Positions 35,984-43,598 of a stretch of 64,000 bases of DNA are shown one piece after another. Source of the stretch: Kluyvera ascorbata_C (GTDB lineage: Bacteria > Pseudomonadota > Gammaproteobacteria > Enterobacterales > Enterobacteriaceae); assembly GCF_044197065.1 (NCBI RefSeq), contig NZ_JBIQOI010000001.1:992001-1056000 (forward strand), given 5' to 3'. The notes beneath the pieces were generated by a model that worked only from the letters and a program-made list of their open reading frames with translations, was not told the DNA's origin and did not search any database. Each line of letters begins with the position of its first letter. The first letter of the stretch is position 1. Made by a program: the position numbers and the translations under genes.

Positions 35984-36005
35984 ACCGCCTCCTGCTGGAG
36001 GCGGT
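35984..36005. terminator. Bidirectional terminator
   Basis: ACCGCCTCC/GGAGGCGGT, loop of four, between two convergent genes. T-runs are short. Confidence 0.65.
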
Positions 36006-36011
36006 AGCGTA

Positions 36012-36266
36012 TTACTGGGTGTTATCGGTGCGGGTGTAGAGAATTTTAAAGGTGTCGTTAGCGCAGTGGCCGACGACCTGAGCCCCAGCTTTATCGGCCT
36101 GATCGTTGGGCACGATATCAAGGGTAAAGGCGCTTTCGGCTACGCCGTTCTGGATGATTTTCTGCTGAATGTCGCTCCTGACACGCTCACAGGAGTCAGG
36201 TACGGCGGCAAGCGCAGGCATTGCGCCAGCGAGCAGTAGTGCCAGTAACCAACGTGATGATTGCAT
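36012..36266 (-). CDS. ynfD: DUF1161 periplasmic protein (YnfD-like)
   Basis: 84 residues. The signal peptide ends AMPALA-AVP. The mature part SCERVRSDIQQKIIQNGV, a middle LDIVPNDQ and a terminal VVGHCANDTFKILYTR fit the DUF1161 pattern with two cysteines that probably form a disulfide. E. coli ynfD belongs to this family and sits at the same place beside ynfE. Function unknown. Confidence 0.75.
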   Translation of the reverse strand: MQSSRWLLALLLAGAMPALAAVPDSCERVRSDIQQKIIQNGVAESAFTLDIVPNDQADKAGAQVVGHCANDTFKILYTRTDNTQ

Positions 36267-36380
36267 GATAGGCTCCTTTTATGAGATTCGCAGGGAAGTA
36301 TAGCATTGACAGTGTAAGTGACTGTCTTTGACGATAACTTTCTGATTTGTCTTAGACTTCCTTTTGTCAGCCAATGAAAA

Positions 36381-36401
36381 GGCACTTAGTTCTTAAGTGC
36401 C
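36381..36401 (-). terminator. Terminator overlapping the glutathione peroxidase stop
   Basis: GGCACTTA/TAAGTGCC hairpin; on the minus strand it is followed by TTTTC. The stem includes the stop codon at 36386-36388. Confidence 0.7.
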
Positions 36402-36868
36402 GCAACGATCGCGCCTTCCATTTTCTCCGGGGTGGTGAAGGGAGCAAATCGCTTGAGCGGCTTGCCATCGCGGCCTACCAAAAACTTGGTGAAGTTCCAC
36501 TTGATACGCCCACCCAGGATTCCGGGTAATTGGTCCTTCAGATAACGAAACACAGGGTGCGCGGCGGCGCCGTTGACCTCAACTTTTTCAAATATCGGAA
36601 AGCTGACGCCGTAATTGATGTGACAGGTTTGCGCGATGTCATCAGCACCACCGGGTTCCTGTTTGCCAAACTGGTTGCAGGGAAAACCCAGTATCACCAG
36701 GCCCTGGGATGCGTATTTTTTGTAGAGCGCTTCAAGACCTGCGTACTGCGGCGTGAAACCACACTGGCTGGCGGTATTGACGACCAGAACCAGTTTGCCA
36801 GCATAGTCGGACATTGAGATGAGTTCGCCGCGAAGGCTGGTAGCCTCAAGATGATGAAAAGTGGTCAT
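36386..36868 (-). CDS. Glutathione peroxidase-family thiol peroxidase
   Basis: 160 residues. The peroxidatic cysteine is in NTASQCGFTPQY, with partner residues in GFPCNQFGKQEPG and WNFTKFLVGRDG. A third cysteine (QTCHINYG) is placed for disulfide resolution, so it is probably thioredoxin-dependent. It has cysteine, not selenocysteine. There is no signal peptide, so it is cytoplasmic. It is shorter than BtuE (183) and is not that gene. Its ATG overlaps the stop of the upstream GGDEF-EAL gene (ATGA), forming the third gene of a tight operon. Confidence 0.88.
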   Translation of the reverse strand: MTTFHHLEATSLRGELISMSDYAGKLVLVVNTASQCGFTPQYAGLEALYKKYASQGLVILGFPCNQFGKQEPGGADDIAQTCHINYGVSFPIFEKVEVNGAAAHPVFRYLKDQLPGILGGRIKWNFTKFLVGRDGKPLKRFAPFTTPEKMEGAIVAALKN

Positions 36869-38811
36869 GTCGGAATACTCTGTTTACCGTTTTTGATTTC
36901 CGCTGCGATATACGGCTGAGGCTTGCTAAAAAGATACCCTTGAGCGAAATCGCAGCCGAGTGCCTGAAGGCTTTCTAGCTGTTCCTGCGTTTCGACACCT
37001 TCTGCAATCGCTTTCATGTTGAGGGACTTCGCCACGCCGGTAATGAGTTTGATGATATTCAGTGCGTCCTCTTGCGTTGCGAGCGAATGCACAAAGGATT
37101 TGTCTATTTTGATTTTATCAAAGGCCAGCTTGCTCAACCGAGAAAGGGAAGAATAGCCGGTACCGAAATCATCGATAGAGATCTTCACGCCAAGCGCTCT
37201 GAGTTTGTTAAGCGCATTCATCGGCGTATTGCTCTCGGTAAAAAGAGAGGATTCTGTCACTTCCAGTTCAAGGCGGTCGGCCGGAAGCCCCGTCTCTTTT
37301 AATATCGACAGTACAATTCCGGCAAAGCCTTTCGTGCTCAGTTGGACAGGAGAGACGTTGACGGAAATTTTGGCCGGAACAGCCCAGGAAGCGGCTTCCC
37401 GACAGGCCATTTCCAGCACCGATTTTCCCATCTCGTTAATCATGCCTGTTTTTTCCGCAACAGGGATAAAGCTATCCGGCGACAGCAGGCCTTTTACAGG
37501 ATGAATCCAGCGGATCAACGCTTCATAGCTGTAAATTTCGCGGCTGAACGAATCGACGATCGGCTGATAATAGACCACGAACTCTTTATTCATTAATGCC
37601 ATGGCCATATCATGCTCAAGCTTTCTGCTTTCCTGCAGCTTGTCTAGCATTCGCTGGCGGAAAACTTTTATTTTCCCTGGACCTTCATTTTTGGCTTCAT
37701 AAAGCGCCAGGTCGGCATATTTATAGAGATAGTCGGAGCGGCGTTCAGTTTCCGAAATGACGATACCAATGCAGGTGGTGATATTGATAATCGTGTTATA
37801 AATCGTGTAGGGCTGGTTGAGCGACTCGCCTATTTTTTGCGCTTGTGAAACGGCGCTACTCTCAGTCAGATCGATTGAAAGAAACGCAAATTCATCGCCA
37901 CCCAGGCGATAGAGCGTATCCGAAGGCATATTCAGCGAGATCAAACGTTGGGATATCTGGCGTAATAGCATATCGCCCGCATCATGACCATAGGTATCAT
38001 TGACCTCTTTGAATCGGTCTAAATCAAACAGCATTACCACGACGGTAGTGTTGTTTTGTTTTGCTGCTTCGATAGTTTTATTGAGATTCCACCAAAAAAA
38101 TTGACGGTTGTTCATCTCGGTCAAAGGGTCATGGAAAACATCGTATTCCAGTTTTGCATTCTGGGTTTGCAGTTTTTCTTTAGATCTCTGGAGCTCTTCA
38201 GCCAGGCTTTTAACCTGTAGGTGCGCCTTCAGAATATTTCTGTTCTGGAAGAAGATCATCATACCCAGTATGGCACTCAGTATTATCAGTAATACAGCGG
38301 CTGCCGAATAAATATAGTAAAGGGTTTGAATTTTGAGGTTGGCTTCATTAACTGAGTTAACGTCTTTGTCTAATGCGCCGGATGAGAGACGGCTGAGAGG
38401 CACATCAAGCGTATGCATTACCTTAAGATATGACTTAAGTTCCGAACGGTCCATTTTTTCGAGATGAACATCGAGATCACCCAGCGTTTTTTCAAGCCTT
38501 AAAGCCAGTTCATGATGGGCTTTGCTGCTGTTTATATATTGGCCTAAATCGCCTTCTTTCATTAAATCACTCTGGCTGAGCATAATGTCGAGACGCAGAC
38601 GTACGCCATCAATCGCCATGGTATCGTCGATCGTGTAAAGACCGAGCCATGATTCTAACCGGTAATATTCCGATACCAACTGTGCAGCAGACCATGAGTT
38701 GGCGTAGTGGGTCAGTTTCTGTAGCTCTTGTTGTCTTTCATGCACAAGGAAAGACACATACCCTGTTGATATGAAGAGAGAAAAAATAATGCCAGCCAGT
38801 ATTCTGTTCAT
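36865..38811 (-). CDS. Membrane GGDEF-EAL cyclic-di-GMP enzyme
   Basis: 648 residues. Helix one is at residues 3-20, followed by a periplasmic helical domain to about 160, helix two near 165-190 and a coiled coil (LQVKSLAEELQRSKEKLQ). The GGDEF domain has RLGGDEFAFLS, and the EAL domain keeps YEALIRW, VNVSPVQLS, EVTESS, DDFGTGYSS and AEGVETQ. Both activities look possible. It is 17 bases after the periplasmic molybdopterin-fold gene and overlaps gpx by four bases. The periplasmic domain is not CHASE4; it may be a four-helix sensor that docks the upstream protein. Confidence 0.9.
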   Translation of the reverse strand: MNRILAGIIFSLFISTGYVSFLVHERQQELQKLTHYANSWSAAQLVSEYYRLESWLGLYTIDDTMAIDGVRLRLDIMLSQSDLMKEGDLGQYINSSKAHHELALRLEKTLGDLDVHLEKMDRSELKSYLKVMHTLDVPLSRLSSGALDKDVNSVNEANLKIQTLYYIYSAAAVLLIILSAILGMMIFFQNRNILKAHLQVKSLAEELQRSKEKLQTQNAKLEYDVFHDPLTEMNNRQFFWWNLNKTIEAAKQNNTTVVVMLFDLDRFKEVNDTYGHDAGDMLLRQISQRLISLNMPSDTLYRLGGDEFAFLSIDLTESSAVSQAQKIGESLNQPYTIYNTIINITTCIGIVISETERRSDYLYKYADLALYEAKNEGPGKIKVFRQRMLDKLQESRKLEHDMAMALMNKEFVVYYQPIVDSFSREIYSYEALIRWIHPVKGLLSPDSFIPVAEKTGMINEMGKSVLEMACREAASWAVPAKISVNVSPVQLSTKGFAGIVLSILKETGLPADRLELEVTESSLFTESNTPMNALNKLRALGVKISIDDFGTGYSSLSRLSKLAFDKIKIDKSFVHSLATQEDALNIIKLITGVAKSLNMKAIAEGVETQEQLESLQALGCDFAQGYLFSKPQPYIAAEIKNGKQSIPT

Positions 38812-38828
38812 TATGTTGGTCTGAACTC

Positions 38829-39323
38829 CTACTCAATACTCATTCTGCTGACTTGCCAGGCCGATCTAGAATAAAAAACCTGATTATTCAGTTCAGGAAC
38901 ACTGTCATAGGGGTAAACAATAAATAGAGGGCCTTTATCACGGACGCGCATATATTCTCCGTTGATTTTTAAGGCAAGGATGACATTGTATTTTTTGAAG
39001 TCGCTAAGCGGGATAACGGTAGTGTAGTCATTGAGCGCAGTGACCTTTACCACTGAGCCTTTCGCACCGACGTAATCCATCAGTTTTTGCAGGGATATGC
39101 CTGTAAAAGTCGTACGCCCATTATACCAGGGGGAGGAGGTCTGAAAACTAATCATGCCCAATTTCTCGAGGCTGGCGGTGTCAAAAACGGCTTTTCCGTC
39201 AGCATTGGTATTTGCAATATTACCGGTCAGGGTTAAAAGCACTTTCCCCTCAGGCTTGGGAAGCGTTCCGGCCCAGACCTGGGTGGAGATCACAACGCTC
39301 AATAACATAGCAATTAACCGCAT
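38829..39323 (-). CDS. Periplasmic molybdopterin-oxidoreductase-fold protein without cysteine (putative sensor)
   Basis: 164 residues. Signal peptide MRLIAMLLSVVISTQVWA-GTL. The body (LTLTGNIANTNADGKAVFD, FTGISLQKLMDYVGA, GPLFIVYPYD) resembles the oxidoreductase molybdopterin-binding (SUOX-like) fold. No cysteine occurs anywhere in the protein, so the cysteine ligand that holds molybdenum in YedY and sulfite oxidase is absent. It is unlikely to be catalytic and may bind a ligand for the adjacent c-di-GMP enzyme. Fold assignment is by eye. Confidence 0.7.
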   Translation of the reverse strand: MRLIAMLLSVVISTQVWAGTLPKPEGKVLLTLTGNIANTNADGKAVFDTASLEKLGMISFQTSSPWYNGRTTFTGISLQKLMDYVGAKGSVVKVTALNDYTTVIPLSDFKKYNVILALKINGEYMRVRDKGPLFIVYPYDSVPELNNQVFYSRSAWQVSRMSIE

Positions 39324-39769
39324 TTTAACCTTACCTATCGACTGGATGTTAAAGAATTATAATTTAGTTAACATACTATTTATATAAGCTAACCGCTATT
39401 ATTGATGTAACAAACGGCTCACGATAATTAATTTATTAAAATCAATGGGATAACCAAACTCAATGGTTTGGCTTTTGATTAAACAAGGTCAGTGAAATTA
39501 TTTAAAGTGCGTTATTTTTTAGTGGAGTGTATGAAAAACAAACCAGGGGTCAGCGTGGGGTAAATAAAGGCATACGAACAAGAAGGTCTATTGGTTTGTA
39601 CTGCTGCAGCAAAACGTTGATTATTAGGTGGGTGATATTACCGGTTCAATCGACCAGTTGTGCATGCACAACTGCAAGAACATATCATCCGTTTCAGCTC
39701 AGAGAAGTACGACATCGCCGGGTAGGCACCAGAGCCCTCGATGTCTGATGTCCTGCTACAATAGTCATC
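39324..39769. other. 446-base intergenic stretch
   Basis: A+T-rich near 39350-39530, with no tRNA, terminator or convincing gene. A 73-codon plus-strand frame (39527-39748) has arginine- and cysteine-rich composition unlike a real protein and no ribosome site. It may be degraded sequence. Confidence 0.5.
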
Positions 39770-40654
39770 TTATATTCTGACATGATCGATAAAGGCTCTG
39801 ACTTTTGGCGCCAGATGCTTCCTGCTGGAAAAATAGAGATAAAAACCGGGGAATGTCGGTAACCATGTATCCAACAGCGATACAAGTTCTCCACGTTCGA
39901 TGAATGGATGAAAGGTTTCTGCCATGCCAAAACTTATTCCACCACCCGCGCATACGGTCCGGATCATCACTCCCATATCGTTGGTTGTGAGCTGTGGATT
40001 GACGTTGACGTCGAAATCACGTCCCTTTTCAGCAAATTCCCAACGATAAGGTGCGGCATCAGGTGATTTTCGCCAACCGATGCAACGATGGTTAATCAAT
40101 TCATGAGGATGCTGAGGAATGCCATACTGTGAAAGATAGCGGGGAGAGGCGACAACGACTTGTCGCTGTGGGGCTGAAACTGGCACGGCAATCATATCTT
40201 GTGCGATGACTTCTCCGAGCCTGACGCCTGCATCGTAGCCTTGCGCCACAATATCAAATTCATCATCGGTAACGGTAATATCCAGTTCGATATGTGGGTA
40301 AGCGGCGATAAAATTCGCCAGCAATTTACCATCAATTATCCTTTCAGCAATTGAAGAAACCGCGAGCCGCAGTTGGCCCCGAGGTTCTCCAATACGGTCA
40401 ATGGTATCAGCCAATGCGTTATTCAATTGTTCCATAGCGGGTGCAATCTCAACATAGAGCTGCTTGCCAGCTTCGGTAAGATGAATACTTCGCGTTGTCC
40501 GTAGCATCAGTGAAACACTCATTCGCTCCTCCAATCGGCGAAGTGTCTGACTAATGGCCGAACGAGTTACCCCCAACCGTTCTGCCGCGATACGAAAGTT
40601 GCGGGTTTGAGCCACGAGAACAAACACTTCGAGCGCATTTTTATCAATTGTCAT
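39770..40654 (-). CDS. LysR-family regulator
   Basis: 294 residues. HTH LGVTRSAISQTLRRLEERM, then a LysR substrate domain of the CrgA/DsdC-like group (DFDVNVNPQLTTNDMGVMI). It is divergent from the short-chain dehydrogenase at 40754, with about 100 bases between starts, and presumably regulates it. A LysR-like inverted repeat, TAACTAGTCTGTTA, is at 40668-40681. The inducer is unknown. The DNA is more A+T-rich than the core genes around it, suggesting recent acquisition. Confidence 0.86.
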   Translation of the reverse strand: MTIDKNALEVFVLVAQTRNFRIAAERLGVTRSAISQTLRRLEERMSVSLMLRTTRSIHLTEAGKQLYVEIAPAMEQLNNALADTIDRIGEPRGQLRLAVSSIAERIIDGKLLANFIAAYPHIELDITVTDDEFDIVAQGYDAGVRLGEVIAQDMIAVPVSAPQRQVVVASPRYLSQYGIPQHPHELINHRCIGWRKSPDAAPYRWEFAEKGRDFDVNVNPQLTTNDMGVMIRTVCAGGGISFGMAETFHPFIERGELVSLLDTWLPTFPGFYLYFSSRKHLAPKVRAFIDHVRI

Positions 40655-40667
40655 TGGTTAGCCTTGG

Positions 40668-40681
40668 TAACTAGTCTGTTA
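40668..40681. promoter_or_regulatory. Possible LysR operator
   Basis: TAAC-N6-GTTA inverted repeat between the LysR gene and the dehydrogenase, at the expected distance in front of both starts. Confidence 0.4.
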
Positions 40682-40753
40682 AGTCGTGGGTGGATTATCT
40701 TTATAATTGGGCCCGCGTAAGATCACCAGTATGACGTAAACAGGAGAAGTTAT

Positions 40754-41479
40754 ATGAGCCAGAAAGTGATCTTAATTACTGGGGCATCGAGTGGTATTGG
40801 TGCAGGAATCGCGCGGGAACTTTCAAAAACAAAGTCTATTTTGTTGTTAGGTGCTCGACGTGAGGAACGTTTAGCTCTTCTGGTAGAGGAGTTACGTTTC
40901 AATGGCGTAGAAGCTGATTTCCATGTGTTGGATGTTACGAGCCAAAAATCAGTACAACAGTTTATTGACTATGCGCTGGGTAAATGGGGACGGGTTGATG
41001 TGATTATCAATAACGCCGGTATCATGCCTCTATCACTGATGGCGTCAGGTAAAGTCGATGAGTGGGACCGAATGGTCGATGTTAATATTAAGGGTGTCCT
41101 GTACGGTATTGCTGCGGTATTGCCATCAATGCTGGAGCGGGCATCGGGACATATCATTAATATTGCATCAATTGGTGCATTAACCGTATCGCCAACCGCA
41201 GCGGTTTACTGCGCGACAAAATTTGCTGTGAGGGCTATTTCTGATGGGTTACGTCAGGAAAATAGCCAGCTCAGGGTGACATGTATCCATCCTGGTGTCG
41301 TCGAAAGTGAACTTGCTAATACCATCACTGACCTTACCGCTGCGGATGCGATGAAAAGCTATCGTGCCATTGCTTTGCAGCCTGATGCCATTGGTCGGGC
41401 AGTGCGGTACGCGATTGAGCAACCAGATAATGTGGATGTTAATGAAATAGTGATCAGACCGACGCAGACACAAATGTAA
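40754..41479 (+). CDS. Short-chain dehydrogenase/reductase
   Basis: 241 residues. Cofactor motif TGASSGIGAGIA near residue 9, NNAGIM near 90, catalytic serine in IASIGAL and the YxxxK pair in VYCATKFAVRAIS. An arginine-rich region after strand two (LGARREERLALL) suggests NADP preference. The start follows AGGAG. Substrate unknown; LysR/SDR pairs like this often respond to aldehydes or quinones. It lies in an A+T-rich accessory segment. Confidence 0.87.
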   Translation: MSQKVILITGASSGIGAGIARELSKTKSILLLGARREERLALLVEELRFNGVEADFHVLDVTSQKSVQQFIDYALGKWGRVDVIINNAGIMPLSLMASGKVDEWDRMVDVNIKGVLYGIAAVLPSMLERASGHIINIASIGALTVSPTAAVYCATKFAVRAISDGLRQENSQLRVTCIHPGVVESELANTITDLTAADAMKSYRAIALQPDAIGRAVRYAIEQPDNVDVNEIVIRPTQTQM

Positions 41480-41728
41480 TTTTGGTAATGGCTGACGGTA
41501 ATACGTCAGCTATTACGATTGTCTGAAGATGTCTGCGGTGTCATTGCCAATATTGAATGCGTTGAGGCGTATTCCATAAAAGAAGTCGCGTCCCCATATA
41601 ATCAATAGCGACTAAAGAACAAAGCTTTAAATAAGTATAATTAATTTTTGCTAAGTGCGTTTTATTTATGATAACACTACTATAAGATAAAGAAATCTGC
41701 CATAACGACAGATTTCTTCAAATGAAAA

Positions 41729-42445
41729 TTAGAGATTCGCAACGTTATGATATACTTTCTGTACATCATCGTCAGCTTCAAGGCCATCAACAAGCCCTTC
41801 AAAGATTGCTAAATCTTCTGGTGAAAGCTCAATTTCTGATTGTGCAATTAATTCTAATTCTGTAGTTGAGAATTCGGTAATACCAGCAGCTTTTAGCGCT
41901 GCAATGCCTTTATGCAGGTCTGTGGCTTCAGTATAAACAACGATGTTGCCTTCTTCTTCAGTGACATCGCGAACATCAACTTCAGCTTCAAGCATGATTT
42001 CAAAAATGCGATCAGGGTCTGTTCCTTTAAAAACAATCACCCCAGTGTTATCAAACATATAGCTGACAGAACCAGCCGCTCCGATATTGCCGCCTTTTTT
42101 ATTGAAAATGTTGCGGACGTTAGCAATCGTACGGTTAACGTTCGAGGTCAGCGTTTCAGCGATAATCATTGAGCCACTTGGACCAAAGCCTTCATAACGA
42201 CCTGGGACGAACGTCTCATCGCCGCCGCCTTTGGCTTTATCAATCGCTTTATCAATAACGTGCTTAGGGACCTGTGCTTGTTTTGCTCGTTCAATAACGA
42301 ACTTTAATGCTGAGTTTGATTCTGGGTCTGGTTCGCCTTGCTTAGCCGCAGCATAGATTTCTACACCGAATTTTGCATAAACATTAGACGTTGCACCGTC
42401 TTTAGCCGTTTTTTTAGCAACAATATTGGCCCATTTACGTCCCAC
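41729..42445 (-). CDS. yeeN: YebC/PmpR-family protein YeeN
   Basis: 238 residues, nearly identical in length and pattern to E. coli YeeN: GRKWANIVAKKTAKDGATSN, DKAIDKAKGGGDETFVPGRY and GGNIGAAGSVSYMF. The family includes DNA-binding regulators and translation-associated factors. It starts at GTG 42445 after AGGAG, about nine bases away. In E. coli yeeN is near 44 min, far from this locus, so the gene has been relocated or transferred. It is A+T-rich and stands alone. Confidence 0.88.
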   Translation of the reverse strand: MGRKWANIVAKKTAKDGATSNVYAKFGVEIYAAAKQGEPDPESNSALKFVIERAKQAQVPKHVIDKAIDKAKGGGDETFVPGRYEGFGPSGSMIIAETLTSNVNRTIANVRNIFNKKGGNIGAAGSVSYMFDNTGVIVFKGTDPDRIFEIMLEAEVDVRDVTEEEGNIVVYTEATDLHKGIAALKAAGITEFSTTELELIAQSEIELSPEDLAIFEGLVDGLEADDDVQKVYHNVANL

Positions 42446-42830
42446 TGGAATGCTCTCCTCGAAAATTTATTTACATTTTTGACAGGATATTAACCTGTAT
42501 ATTCTTCTTTGATATTATATCATAACATGTAAAATCTCGTCTATGAAAAAAGAAAATAGAACAGTTTTACGACGTGCTACTTTAATTCAATCAAGAGTTA
42601 ATATAGTGGGTGACTTATTTAATTGTTTTGTTCTGCTCTTCTGCTTTAATTATTAGCAACTGAATCGCTGTAGCAATAATATATGGGAAAAGAAGCGAAA
42701 ATGGGGTGCCGATGAATATATCTGCGTTCAACGCTACTGTGATTCATTTTGCCGCGCCCGGCCGCCGACATCATACTTCCTTACATTACATTTTCTATGC
42801 TACTTTCATTTCTTTTTCAGAAATAAAGCG
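42446..42830. other. 385-base A+T-rich intergenic stretch
   Basis: Contains the yeeN promoter side (TATATCATAACATG near 42518) and the leader of the AraC-type gene. No RNA gene or terminator is visible. Confidence 0.5.
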
Positions 42831-43598
42831 ATGACGACGAGCCTTCAATTTAACTTCTCTACCCGGCCACTGGTTCCTTTTGCCCATGATTACCCTCACG
42901 GCGCGACGGAGCCCTGGCATAGTCACGATTGCGCGCAGTTACTGCATACGCTGAGCGGTGTCGTCAGGGTTGAAACGGAGCAGGGGTACTGGATCGTCCC
43001 ACCGAGTCGGGGGGTATGGTTGCCAGCAGGGACACATCATTGCCTAAAGATTACTGGTAATGTTGCGGCTAGAACGTTGTTTATCGACCCTTTTGCCCGG
43101 GCTGACTTACCTTCAGTTTGTCAGGTCGTTCAGATTTCAGATTTGCTGCGAGAATTAATCATTAATTCGTTGTCGCTGCCCTCACACTACGCAGCCGGAA
43201 GCCGGGAAGAGAGAATCTACGAACTGATTCTGGATGAGATACGCGTAATGAACGTGCTGCCGTTTAATCTTCCTGAACCGAAAACAGCCGCATTACAGAT
43301 GCTGTGTCAGCAGATCCAGAACGAACCCGGTAAATCCTGGACCGCTGCAATGGCCGCGGCCCAGCTCAACATGAGTGAAAGAACGTTGTTACGGCATTTC
43401 CAAAAACAAACGGGGCTGTCATTCAGTGAGTGGGTGCGGCGCGCAAAAGTGATGATTGCCCTCAATTATCTTGCCCAGGGGCAATCGGTTTTACGCGTGG
43501 CCCTGGAGCTCGGGTATGAAAGCCACAGCGCATTCAGTGCCATGTTCCGCCGTATTCTGGGGGCATCCCCAAGTGATTACTTTCAGTTACGCGGATAA
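42831..43598 (+). CDS. AraC-family regulator with N-terminal cupin
   Basis: 255 residues. The cupin half carries PHGATEPWHSHDCAQLLHTL and VPPSRGVWLPAGTHH. The C-terminal AraC domain is AAMAAAQLNMSERTLLRHFQ with LELGYESHSAFSAMFRRILG. This is the short AraC type that often regulates a neighbouring gene. Its last 16 bases overlap the end of the facing isopropylmalate synthase gene. The ATG at 42831 is preceded by AAATAAAGCG, a poor ribosome site. Confidence 0.85.
   Translation: MTTSLQFNFSTRPLVPFAHDYPHGATEPWHSHDCAQLLHTLSGVVRVETEQGYWIVPPSRGVWLPAGTHHCLKITGNVAARTLFIDPFARADLPSVCQVVQISDLLRELIINSLSLPSHYAAGSREERIYELILDEIRVMNVLPFNLPEPKTAALQMLCQQIQNEPGKSWTAAMAAAQLNMSERTLLRHFQKQTGLSFSEWVRRAKVMIALNYLAQGQSVLRVALELGYESHSAFSAMFRRILGASPSDYFQLRG

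Noticed and set aside
39527..39748. 73-codon plus-strand frame in the gap
   Set aside because: Basic, cysteine-rich composition with no start signal; no sign of selection.
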